Positions 51,546 to 63,692 of a stretch of 64,000 nucleotides of DNA are shown here, in pieces (within the stretch, counting starts at the first letter, position 1; each line of letters starts with the position of its first letter). The position numbers and the translations under genes were made by a program. Origin of the DNA: Zancudomyces culisetae (Eukaryota > Kickxellomycota > Harpellomycetes > Harpellales > Legeriomycetaceae); assembly GCA_001969505.1 (NCBI GenBank), contig LSSK01000093.1, forward strand, positions 1-64,000, read 5' to 3'. The notes under the pieces are model-generated. The model was not told where the DNA came from and did no database searches. It saw only the letters and a program-made list of their open reading frames with translations.

Positions 51546-52997
51546 TTTTTGTGTTTTTTTTTAGCTATAAGTGTTTTTCAAGCTTTCAATTATTAATTGA
51601 AGTATTATCGGTTTCTTTTTCTAGCGTTGTCCTGGAATAGACTGTGAATTATATTGCACTTTCAATTTAAACCTAATTCAAGTTAGTACAAAAAACAATA
51701 ACCCAAATGTACAAGTTGCTGTAAAAGCTAACTACCAGCCAATTTCTGTAATTTGAATTTGGTTTCAGGCACCATGGAGAGAATGAGATTGTAATAAAAC
51801 AACGATAAAAATTATTGAGTACTGAGAAAAGGCTGCCAAATTTTTGCAATTTACGAGGTTTAAATATACCTGTAGTAGGCATATTTTCATTCAAGTTGAA
51901 TTTGGTGGACCAATTAAATACCTCATAGGGCATTCACATGATTACTAAAAAAAAGGGAAAATATATTCTATAAATCAATTCCAAAACACACGAAATATAG
52001 GATATTTCATTTTAATTATATTTTAGTTTTAAAGTACAGGAACGCAACCAGCTTGAATCTGTGCTTGGCTGTAGTTCTAACGTGTTATTTTAAGACATCT
52101 TCAAGTTCTAACTTGTGTGTATTTACTATAAGGCAAATCATACTCAACCAGAACTAGTAAATAGGATTGCAGATCCTACATTGCACATTTTACGCAGCAC
52201 TACATTGCTTTTGGTTGTGCACCAACTGTATAATCTATAGTTCAAAGCAGTTCTTCAGCTCTTTTGCTCAGATAGTTGTAGATTAAAATTAGGGAACTTC
52301 AAAATTCTAAGCAAAATTATATCTGTATGAAGGTTGGGTGTCAACAAGAAGAAACTAAGCAACGATAACAAAAAAAAATGTATATTCGCTTAGTGACTCT
52401 AGCAGTATACTATTATGAATAGTATTTAATACTATGTAGTATAGCATATAACGGTTTCTACATATTCCTTTTGTCATTTACTGAACTGTGAATACGCACA
52501 ATTATACTAATATACAAGCTTGTTTGCCTTTGAAAAAAAGAAGAAAAAAAGAATTTGACCTGTTCTATTTTACATAACGATTCATTTCATCGATTTTTTA
52601 GGATTTCTTCAAGTTAAAACAGTACTCTGAAAATCATTCTAAATAGTTATTGGATATAAAGGTATAAAAAAAACAGAAACTACACACTCCCAAAAAATAG
52701 TAAACAAAGTAAAGTCTTTAATTCTGGTGATTTGCAATCAGTTAAAACAGTTTTTCAAAAAAAAAGCACCAAAAAACTCTTTTGTACTTGTAGCCTTTAA
52801 CGAAATAATAAAAGTGTACAGCTTATACAAAAGAGATTTCCCCTAAATACCGGTATTCAACAGCGATAACATCATTCCACTTTTGAAACATAATACCTGT
52901 TATTCGTTTAAAGTTTTGAGACATTGAAAAGTGGGAATTTCAAGCTTATCGGAAGCACTACATCAAGATAACAATATAGGAGGTAAAAAGAAAGTAA
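51546..52997. other. Divergent region, VPS68 / CTF4
   Basis: 1.45 kb. A minus-strand ORF from a true ATG at 51933 reads MPYEVFNWSTKFNLNENMPT. It is either an unspliced 86-codon ORF (to 51673) or, with a 37-base intron (51833-51869), a 43-residue protein ending in a hydrophobic segment. Neither version matches a family. The rest is AT-rich with nothing callable. Confidence 0.5.
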
Positions 52998-55900
52998 ATG
53001 ACAGAATACCTAAAACCAAGATTTGCACATACTGAGGGGTATACAGTTTTAAGATACTCTGCAGATGGAGGGTAAGTGCTCAACATTTACTACTTAAAAT
53101 AAAATATTAAACCCAACAATGACTATATAAAAATATTATATAGATTGTTAATAACAGGTGGGAGCGACTCTTTGGTCAGAGCCTTTCAAACGGAGAAAAG
53201 TAAGAGGCATTTGGAGGCAATTACACTTGAAAGTCATAAAGAAGCAGTACTATCACTAGGAACAAGTGTAAGAATAACATTTTTATGTTTTCATACAAGT
53301 GTGTAGTTACACTAGACATCTAAAGGTATAAATATTTACAAAGGCTTTACAGTAATATTAAGATTATAAAAAACTATTAGGACGATAAGTTACTAAGCTC
53401 CGACGAGGAGGGGAGAATCGTTGGACATACTATTAGCCAGAATGAGGCAGGGGAGTATGAAATAAATTCACCGTACACAGTCTATCGGTCAGTATTACCA
53501 GTATGGGATATTCGTGCAAGCTTTAATAATATGCAAACCGCTATAGCTGCTGAGTAAGTCTAATATCTTTAAAAGTATAATTCAACTAAGTAGGTACATT
53601 ATTTTGGTCATAATAAAAAAGGTTATGGTTACTAATTGTATTATTTTTTGGTGTCTACGGTGTAGAAGCGGGGAAATAAATATAGTGTCTTTACTAGATA
53701 CGTCAGTACTAAGCACCATCAAAGATTCATCCGGACCAATTAACAGCATTGACTATAATGATGATGGAACAAAAATTGTAATACACTATTTTATTTACAA
53801 AATTGTACACCTGCTTTCTTTCAAATTTGATTCATTATCACCACGGCGTTACACCAGACTAATGATTAAACAAAAATGAATAATATGAACGGTAGATATC
53901 GAACTATAATGACGGTACTGTAAAACTATGGGATGTAGGGGCATCGATACCAATATGCATCCATAAGTGGGACAAGGTTTCTGCAGTGTGTCAACCTGGG
54001 TAAGCTAAGTTGGAAATTGGTGTTTTTAAAAACAAATAACAAAAAACAAAAAGCTAAACGAATAAACATAAATATTAAACAGAGTTGCGGGTGAACAGGT
54101 AAAAATCAGATGGGAACCGGGAGGAGAGTTGGTTGCTGTCCCCAATGAGAGTGGAGGTAATTATTTAAGTATTTATGTTTTGATATTGGACACATCTCAT
54201 CGATGAAATCCTCACGCTGTTTTCATAAATGATAACAATCAATAAAAATAGAAGTGATACTGATAAGCACGGTTGATTTCTCGGAAAAAACACGCATAAC
54301 AACAGGCATTAAAAGACCCATAACAAGCTTGGAATGGTCTCCCAATGCTGATTATTTGGGTATTGTTATCGAGAACCAAGTACAGATATGGGATATGCAC
54401 AAAATTGAGAACGTAGCGAGCTATAAACACAGTGAAAATGTGTGTTCTGTGGCATGGAATCCTACCAATAACGAGCTGGCATTCACGGATGAAATGGGCG
54501 CGCTAGTGATATGGGACGATGTAGTTGATATGCCTAATCTTCAGTCTAGATCGCATAAGAAGGCGTTAAAAAAGAACGGCGACGATTATGGCGAAAACAA
54601 CGACTTTGTTATGGACATGGATGATGATGGTGGTCGTGATGGTGATGGTGAAAGAAATAACAATAATTTAGTTAGCAACCTTTTTGACGATGAGAGCAAA
54701 GAAAACAGACAGATGGAGCTAGAAGATGAACTTGGAGCCGAAAGTATTGCTGAAACTGAAGATGAGATGGAGGACTTTGTTGTTGATGATGATGGAGGAG
54801 GGTATGTTGAACCAGCTTTAAAGAAACAGCTCTACGAAGCCACCAGAGGTAAAGTGTGTTATTACTCTGTTTATTTACTTATTCTTTTAAAAAAAATTAA
54901 AAAAATTGGATTTTGTAAATTATCCACTCAACAAGTTATATTGTACTAAAGACGATTTGATATTATATAGTTGTACCTTTTCAGCCATCGGCAACTCCTT
55001 GGATTGGGAACAAAAGCTATCTAGCCTTTAATACAGTCGGAACTGTAACCACAACCCTAGTAAACGATAGTCACAACTCTATAGAGATAGAGTTTTTCGA
55101 TAAAATGGCGCACAGGGATATACGGTTTTCAGATCCATACAAGTTTAGCATGGCTTCACTCAGCAAAATCGGTTGTTTGTTTGGGAAAAATCCAAAAAGG
55201 GAGGATAATGAGGACAATGGAGGTGATTCCACATCAGTGATTCTGTACAGAGCGTTTAAAGGTTGGGCTGGGCAGTCTGACTGGACTTTTAGGTTACCGC
55301 CTGGGGAATATATCCAATGTTTAGCTCTATCTGAGGGTGGGGCGGCGATTTTTACAACAGAAAGGCTAGTGAGATTTATAACTATTGGTGGCATTCAGAG
55401 CTGGATTGAGAGCGTCCCCCAAAACATTGTTTCATGTGTTGCCGGAAAGAAAATGTTATTTTGTGTCCACCAACGTGAAGGAATTACAGCAAGCACAATG
55501 GGATCAAGTAAACATGATATAAATAGCGCACAGATAGGAGACCCCGTATACGATTGGGAACTAAGACGAATAGATAGTGGAAGAAAAATATCATGTGGAG
55601 TATGCCCTGTTAGCCACAACAGCAGACTATGTTGGCTTGGTTTCTCCGATGAAAACCAACCATTGACATGTGATAGTAGCGGCGTTTTAAGAATGCTAGT
55701 CAGATATACTTCTTTCCTGAACGCATCTTGGGTTCCTGTATTTGATGCAAAGGCTGTAGCTACAGAGAGGAAAAAATTGGAAAATTATTGGCCCGTTGGC
55801 GTTTCTGGGTTAAATTTTATGGTTGTTATAGTTAAAGATAAAAATAACTATCCACCTATTTCGAAGCCCGTGGTTACAGAGCTAGAGTTAAAAATTCCTA

Positions 55901-57223
55901 TGATACAGCCCGATTCTGCTACATCTAAGGAAGAGCAAAAGTATTTATTACAGGCTATAATCGCAGATGCGCTGAAAAGCCAAAAAACAATTTTGGATTC
56001 AGGAATGTCCGCTAAGTATGCCATGTTTAGTGATATAAATGGAAGTCTGACGCTTGAAATGGAGAGTAGAAGAGAAGATACAGAGGATGCGGATATCGAG
56101 CTTGACAAGTTGTTACTCAATTCTATCCACGTTGCTTGTAGAAACAACAAGGTGATGCGAGCGTTGGATTTGGTAGGAATGCTTCGACTCGCTGAAAGTC
56201 TTTTAGCGGCGGAAAAGATTGCCGTTTTTCATAAAAATGCGGTGTTGGCCGAGAAAATTATGGAGGTTAGATCCAAATTCTCTGCGCTATCCGATGAAGA
56301 TGCTGACGAAAACAGCGAGAACGAAGAAAGTGATGAAGAAAATGATCAAAACCAAACAGGTTATGCGAGGGATACAGCTCGTTTGGGCACTGTTAATTTT
56401 ACACAAGATCATCGTAGCTCCTTGAGCAACAAGAACCTTGATCTCGCTAAAAAAGCCAAGAGCGGCCTTAGTCATAGAGATCTTGCTGAAGCTGATCACC
56501 ACATGTTTTCTGTAGATACCCAGCCCACAGTCTCTGGCCAAAACCAGTATCCTGGCACACAAACCGATTCTGACTTGACAACCACAGCGCATTTGAACAG
56601 CTCCTTGGTTGGCCACACAGATTCAGATATAAGCGCTCTTCCCGGATATAGCCCCAAAGGTAATATTATAATATGTTTTGCACTTTTATCGCCCTTAAAA
56701 GGTAATTCCCAGCTAATTTCTACATGTTCAATTTTCATTCATAGCAAAAGGTTCCAAGAGATCAGTAAATGCCGCATTTAATCCCTTTGCTGTGGAAAAT
56801 TCCACACAATCATCTATTATTTCAAAGCGAGATGGCAGGAGTTCCCATTCCTATGATAGTAATACAAAAGACCTTACTAATAGCGTGACTTCTTCGAATC
56901 CCTTTGACCCACCTGTACGTTCCAGGACTGACTCAACACTTATAGATTCTTCAAAGCCAACAAAAAAGCCTAAAACATATTCCAAACTGAAAACCCAAGA
57001 GTCAGAGCTATCAAAGGAGTTTGAGGCTCGAACCAATTTGAGTTCAAATACACCCTCTACCAAGACACTCAATCTATTGGCATCATTTGCTGGACCTAAA
57101 CCAAAAAAATTCTCTTCGAAAACAACCGGCGATACATTAAATGGCACTACTGCAGAAGATAGTGTTGACTTGGAGTCTGTTCAGGGCACTCCATCCACTG
57201 TTGGCGACTCCAATGGTTTGTAG
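52998..57223 (+). CDS. CTF4: Ctf4/Mcl1 (WDHD1) replisome hub, with apparent frameshift
   Basis: Nine exons: 52998-53071, 53144-53267, 53381-53553, 53669-53777, 53895-53999, 54083-54156, 54252-54848, 54971-56659, 56745-57223. Together they are one base over a multiple of three; with one base removed the product is about 1140 residues. N-terminal WD40 repeats include 'GGSDSLVRAFQTE', 'NYNDGTVKLWDV' and 'NQVQIWDMHKIEN'. An acidic linker leads to the SepB/Ctf4 beta-propeller from 'QPSATPWIGNKSYLAFNTVG' through 'FSDPYKFSMASLSKIGCLFG' and the helical 'ALDLVGMLRLAESLLAAEKI'. A long Ser/Thr-rich tail follows. Ctf4 links CMG helicase, polymerase alpha and cohesion factors. In exon 5 the frame must shift at a G5 run (53937-53941). 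I take this as a likely sequence error in a functional gene, but a real mutation is possible. The tail is longer than in yeast Ctf4 (927 residues). Confidence 0.9.
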
Positions 57224-60200
57224 TCTCGAGCATGTTTCTTCCCTTTTTCTTGCCCCTTTCTTAGTTTCGTTGTTATGTCTGCTTTCTTATTTACTTATTT
57301 ACTTATTTTCTTTATTTTTGATTATTGGTTCAATATATATTTGCACTCTCCTCCTTTAAGGGAGGTAAAGTCACACACGTCTATTGTTAATAGTTGGTTT
57401 TTAGTCAATTAGATATGGTAGGTGGGACAAAACTATCTTAATTAATAGTTTTTTGAACACAAATAGTTTGTGTTTGTATGGAATCTTTGTGTAATTAGAG
57501 ATGCGTTTGTTAACCTTAGAAATTCGAGAGTATGATGAAACCAGCTATTTTCTTTTTTAGACATTTTTACGTAAACACTGCTTTTGTCTTGTTTTTCGTT
57601 TATTTTTTTGTCTCCATCTATTGCTAAATAAAAGATGTTGAAATACGGGAGACCATTGGCAAAACCATATGTATAGTTGATGGAAAAAAAATCAAAGCAG
57701 AAATACTCATTGATGAAGTGGAGAGGGGTACTCGCTTGCAGTTAGAGATTTGAACAATCTCCATACTGGGTTATGTGATAATAGGGTTTAATGTATAAAA
57801 TAGTTAAAATCTTGATTATTATCATATTCATGTGAAGGGTTGTATAGCAACAGCAGGTTTCAACCAAGTTTTGTTTAATGTACTAAATACCTCGATGGTT
57901 TTTTATTTTGCGTTGTCTTTTTTTAATTACCTCTAAAAAGTATGAGCTCTGAACACAAGAAAATAAATGTATGTGTTCAAAGGTAGTACAGAAAAAAAAC
58001 AGTATAACCGGACCGGAACTTATTCTGAATTTGGATATCCGGCTTTTGTGCAAAGAAACCAGTCAGAAATTAGAAAAAAGTAACAAGATTCATGGTACCT
58101 TTGCGTTGCTACCTTGCTGCTAAATCTTTGTGCTTTCTTTATTAGACATTACCCCCTTTATTTTTCCATATATACTCTCCTCTAGATACATTATTTTAAG
58201 CGGAGTCTAGACACTTAATCACACCTAGTTTTTGTTAACTAACCCCTAACTTGATCTGTATATGATAGCACCCTTTATGTGTACAAGACTAAAAGGGTTG
58301 ATGATGTTGACTGCATACATTCATAAAATATAAACCAGAACAACTTATTGGAATTTTAGTACTGGTTCGGATCAAAAGGAGAACTAAAGACTATAATTAT
58401 AAGCAGTCATAGTGACTGCTTATGCTGTTTTGACCTTTTTTTTGATATCTTTTTTTTGAATTTGTGACGAACGTATAGGGCTTGTAACTTGAGTTAAACA
58501 TGAAACAGCAGAGTATTTTGCATTTTCTTCATAAACACGCCTCATGGCCCCAGTCAGCCAGGACGCAAGACCTAAAAGTGTATATATTATTTAAGAATTT
58601 CAATTTGCATTTAATGCCATTAGTACTGTTTTAACAGTTTGATATACTTTTTGTTTGGCTTTTGTAAATGTGAATATAGAAATCACAAATAGATGGTAGA
58701 GAAATTGAATGGATTTAGCAATATTCACTGCTTTTTATTCTATTCAGTTTATGTAATTAATGCAAAAGCAATTAAGACAAAATAAACTTTATTTAAAAAT
58801 AAGTGCAAAAATATTGAAAAAATGCAATCTTGTTAAAAATGTCGAAAAAAAGCGGTAGAACACGTTGATTCGATTCGAACTGAAATAGTTGTGCAAACTA
58901 AGGTGAAAGTCCCTTCTTAAGCGAATATTGGAATTGTGACCACTTTATTTTGTATAATTAATTTCCCATAAGAAAAAAATTAAATAAAAACCATTCTCGG
59001 AAATCAAACAAAATGAATAAGTCACCAAAAGTAAAGCAATATTGATAGTAAACATCTCGGTGTTGCCGCTTATTTTGATACGGAGCACAAAGTAAAAAAA
59101 ATTTCTACCACAAAAAGAGCAAAATTTGCTTGAGTTTTACCTAAAATCTAAAAGGATGTAATTTGGCACATCTAATTAATGAAAACTACAGGACTAGCCA
59201 AAGGCCAGTAAAAAAATTATACTACTTCTCCTTTTCCCTTCGCCTTCCCCACCACAGAAACAGACACAGACATACACACATACACACATACACGAGAATA
59301 TCGAGGTCTTTTCAAGTACATTCAAGATTATATTTGTATGTAATATGAAGTGTGAGGCTACATGTGTGCTCGTAATTACTGACGAAGAGAAATACGCGGT
59401 ATCATTATATTGGTAAAATGGATTTATTTTCCCAGTGGAAATCATTATTTGTTATTTTGACTGGTATTTTTATGCAAAAACCACCAATATTTTGGCAAAA
59501 AATGTAACTTTATACCTAATCTATTTGTGGAATAATTTGTCGGACTCTTGAAGACGATTTATTCTATATTAAAATATAAGTGTTGTTAAAAAAATCTTGG
59601 GCTTTTACAAAATTGTTTTTTACCTCTGCATAAACGATGCAATGTTCTTACATATTGAAAAACGAGCTGGGTTGGGTTGAATTGGAATAGACTGGGTTGG
59701 ATTGGATTGGATTGGATTGGATTGGGTTGGATTGGGTTGGATTGGATTGGATTGGATTGGATTGGATTGGATTGGATTGGGTTGGGTTGGGTTGGGGAAA
59801 GGGAGGGAGGTTCACAAAATAATATATAACCAACTTAATCTATCAGTTATGTATTGTTCAAAATCTTTTGTTTTCAAGAATACAGCAAACGTAAGTAAAA
59901 CTAGAAATTTATTGTAAATAATCTACTCAGATTGGTATTAGGGGTATTCACACATATATACGATCATTCGTACTTTGTGCACTTGATATCATTGATATTT
60001 TATGTTCTCTTAATTTTTCAAAACGAGAGCAACGTATCACTAATTAAATTAAAGCAATTAAACAGAAATAAGCTAGCAAAGAGCGGTCTAGAAACCCATT
60101 GATCAACAAAATTGATAAGGTTTCCATCTATTGTAGCATTGTTGTTTGTAGTTTCTAGTATATTGGCTCGTTGTAAAAATTTAAATCTGAGATCCATCAA

Positions 60201-61128
60201 AGAAACAAAAACCCCGTTTATTATTGCACAAAGAAATACATTAAATCTTGGATCCAGTCGGCCAATCGCTGTTTATATTAACGTAATAAATCCTATTTTT
60301 TGTAAGTTTTGAAATAAAATTGCTGGAAAGTACATAATGTGTTTCTTCAATTTTTGAAACTTTCCTTTGCATTTACATTTTAATTTTCGTGTTTTTATTG
60401 TACCTTTAAAAAGGAAATAATCGATGGTAAATTTGAAAGGCGAGTAGAACCTGGATTCTCTAAACAAATACTAATACAAATACAATAAGAACCACAATAA
60501 TGCTATTTGGAGAATAAGTACCAATGTTACGAGAATTAGAAACTTATATTTACAGGTTCTCAGAGTTTAACAGCTTAAATAATAAACTAAAAAAATAGAT
60601 AAGAATAACTGCAAGAAAAGTGGAAAGCAAAAAATACAACAAGCTGTTACAAATCTGAGATTGGTATGGTTTATTAGCTAATCCAAGCCATCGGCGAGAT
60701 CGGGCTTTTTACTGGGTATAAAAGTTAGGGGGTCAACACTGAAGTCAAACTCAACTAGTTTTGGTCTTTTAGTGTGGTTGAATTAACCTTTGACCTATTG
60801 ATGTTAGCAATTTAAATTGGTTCAACCAAGGTGTCTCCATGGAAAATTTTTTTCTAATCACTTCCTTAGCTAAAATTGTGTATTTTTTTTAGAGGGGGAG
60901 AAAGGCGGAAAGGATCTAAATCAAAGATATATAAACAGAGGTACATGGTATAACGTTTTCAATTTTCCAAACCAAAAAAACGTCAGCTGTATTTCAGGGG
61001 AATCAAGTACATTCCTCTTGTTCATTACCTTTAGGACCCTTAATATTCCTCTCCTCTCCACCACTAATTAGATAAATATTTATCTAAGGCTGTACTAAGG
61101 CTGTGTTTATACAAACCGGGTATTTGGA
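57224..61128. other. Gene-free region with G-rich repeat
   Basis: 3.9 kb without a convincing gene. Short ORFs at 59163-59348, 60018-60200 and 60273-60467 lack family features, and the signal-peptide-like ORF at 60112 starts only at TTG. The one prominent structure is the TTGGA/TTGGG repeat at 59668-59797. Confidence 0.55.
59668..59797. repeat. TTGGA/TTGGG pentamer array with G4-capable end
   Basis: About 26 five-base units, mainly ATTGG with GTTGG variants. The right end is GGGTTGGGTTGGGTTGGGG (59779-59797), a perfect four-run G-quadruplex motif with two-base loops on the plus strand. ORFs across it are low-complexity artefacts. Confidence 0.92.
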
Positions 61129-61940
61129 ATGGATTTAAACTTTGTTTGCCACTCAGACTCCTATCTGAGCGATTCTGAGCATACGAACTTCGATACTCAA
61201 TATGCATTGGCTGGCAGGTACGCATTTAATACTGTTTTTATTGTTTCCGTTATATAATGTTAATTATTAGCTTGTCAGAGCGCGTAAGATTGGCAAAAAT
61301 CGTACTAGGATAGTTAATAACAGTATCTGTATCTGTATCTGTAACCGAATAATGATAATAACAAAGTAGAGACGAGAGAGAATCTTCAAACTTTGATGAC
61401 TACAGAAGTTGGAATAATGAGACTGGGTTTGAGGGCTATAGCGACCGGAATTTAAACGAGACATACAACTATCAAAGAAATTCTCCTGAAAATACATGCT
61501 ATGATTATTTTGGTAACAGTAGGCCGGGCACCACTTCCAGAGGTGGTATAGAACAAGAAGAATACAGAAATAGCGAGTTTTTTATGGCCAGCAGCACGCC
61601 ATACACAAGCCATACTGGATTTGATCAGACATCCGATTCAGATGTCAACTCGGGGAGATATACCACAGAGCTGTACGATGTTTTGGGAAAATGTGACGAG
61701 ATTTCGACGTTTGCCGAAAGCTACCTATCTGAAGAGCAAAGGGAGTGTGTTTCCCAACATCAACCTTCTGATGAGATAGTTGATGAAATGATGAAAAATT
61801 CTTACGAAATTTTAGATGTTTTTATGAAGATTAGGCACGAGAAATTCAAAACGGATCAGGATACAGATCCTATGGAGTATATTCGTAAAAGAAGAACTAA
61901 CATCCTCCCAAGAAACTCAGTTAGGACCCAAAAAATGTAA
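61129..61940 (+). CDS. Acidic orphan protein, two exons
   Basis: Exons 61129-61217 and 61370-61940, joined across a 152-base intron (donor GTACGC, acceptor GTAG), give 219 residues. I do not recognise a family. The N-terminal ~120 residues are Asn/Ser/Tyr/Asp-rich and likely disordered. The C-terminal ~90 residues look helical ('TELYDVLGKCDEISTFAESY', 'DEIVDEMMKNSYEILDVFMK') and end in a basic segment (RKRRTNILPRNSVRTQKM). No signal peptide or membrane span. Composition and splice phase support a real gene. The intron has an ATCTGT hexamer repeat. A nuclear or cytoskeletal role would be speculation. Confidence 0.65.
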
Positions 61941-62835
61941 AATAGGCATGTCTTCATACTAATTTCTTTTGTCCATGATCACACCTCACACCTCACACTC
62001 ATACGCATACATATACGCATACGCATACGCACACGTACCCAAATACTCATACTCACACCTATATCACATCAATGCTCACATTCATGCTCACATCATCGCA
62101 CCATGACTGTTCTTTTGTCTTTTTTCTTTATACGTTATTGATTTATCGCATAGCTCACTTGCTAACTGTGAGTACCTGCATTCCTTTTTTTTTTATTGTT
62201 TGTCGTTTTTGTAAAATAGAGAAATATTTACCACCACAACCCGTTTTTTTATAAAAAAAGATATTGTCAGGTTAATTCGAATATTTCCTTGAATTGGCTG
62301 AATGTTCGTGTGTATGTTAGATTTTTTCTTTTGAAATGTGAAAAAAAAGGATATTTGTGGGTTTTGTAGATAACTTTGTAGAAATATTTCCGTTTGCATT
62401 ATCACCCTTCCCTTCCCTTGCCTTCGCTCCTTCCACCTGCTCCCCTATTCCCCTCTAAAAAATAAACATAGAATAAACAGACACCATTGGTATAAAAGTA
62501 CCCAATACTTTTTATTAACTGATTGAAAAATGGTACTACATCTAGTACAGTGTAAAGATGAAAAAAAGAATAAAACCCCCCACCCTAATCTATGGTAAAT
62601 AGACAAATAAGACAATGATATGCACCACTTTACAAATGAACAATGCATTTGTGCAAAATATCAAAGTATTTAAAATCAGTCGATTTAATTAGGTTTGTGT
62701 TTTATAGGAGGAAAAATTAATAATGGGTATCTTTGATGTCTAAATACATTTACTTTTATATTTAAGTGTGACAAAACGCATTTATTATCTGAGTGGGTAA
62801 AATGGAAAAAACATCATTGCTTGTTGTAAAGTAAA
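61941..62835. other. Convergent 3' intergenic, orphan / CCC1
   Basis: 895 bases. Starts with a CATACG/CACACC-type degenerate repeat (61981-62040) and has a C/T-rich patch near 62405-62455. No gene seen; the 60-70 codon ORFs are featureless. Confidence 0.6.
61981..62040. repeat. Degenerate hexamer repeat (CATACG / CACACCT)
   Basis: Imperfect tandem units of ACACCTC, then GCATACGCATAC-type hexamers, directly after the orphan gene's stop codon, probably within its 3' UTR. Confidence 0.75.
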
Positions 62836-63653
62836 TTATCCCATTAGCTTTACCAAAGCAAAAGATCCGCCAGCTGCAACCGCACCAATTCCAAGAGTTT
62901 GGAAAGCGCTCTTATGAACGCTGTGTAATCCTATAAACCTTGCTCTAAAGATTCCAAACACATAGAGGGCGAATAATGTTACAATGGATGAAAAGGCAAG
63001 TCCACGAATAGTGTCTGTGGTTAGCAAATACGGTAGTAGAGGTAATAGGCCACCAAAAAAGTATGCGAGTCCAATTGTGGCTGCGGAAATCTAGAGTAAA
63101 ATAATATAAATATAGTTGTCTAAAAAAATTCTGACAATTTGGTAAACTGTATAAATGTGTAAACGTTTTTCCCTCCACCATAAACATTATAAAATACAGA
63201 TTTTTTTTTTTAAAAAAAAAGAATATAATACATCAAAGTACTTACGGTTGATCGCCATTCGCTTGGTCTTTCAAGATTAAGTTCGAATTTCATCATAAAA
63301 TCTACATAGGCTTTAGGATTACTTTTCAATTTTTTCAGAATTGGTTGGATTTCATCACGGCTCAGACCATATGGTTCAAAGATATCAACAATCTCCTGCT
63401 CTTCTGCTTGAGGAAAATGAACGATTTCGTATTCCTCACGTGCACGCTCAGCATCAAAATGATCGATCTCTGACTTACTAGCCAGATAACCTCCAAGACC
63501 CATACTGATCGCACCTGCCAAAAGTTCTATAATGGTATTTTGATTCATAATAATTAGTATATATAACCCTAGTGTTGTTTTTTTTACTAACTACAATATA
63601 GTGTTTTGAAAACAATAATATCAGAAATATCAGTGCCAATAGTTATGAATAAG

Positions 63654-63692
<39 letters not shown>

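Noticed and set aside
58840-58900. GATTCGATTCGAAC string resembling a tRNA T-arm
   Set aside because: No D-arm, anticodon arm or acceptor pairing could be built on either strand.
59702-59917. ORF reading a Trp-Ile-Gly-Leu-Asp repeat
   Set aside because: Translation of the TTGGA/TTGGG array; ORFs are open in other frames too, as expected of a stop-free pentamer.
60112-60312. Signal-peptide-like 66-codon ORF
   Set aside because: Begins at TTG rather than ATG; overlaps a minus-strand ORF; no resemblance to a family.
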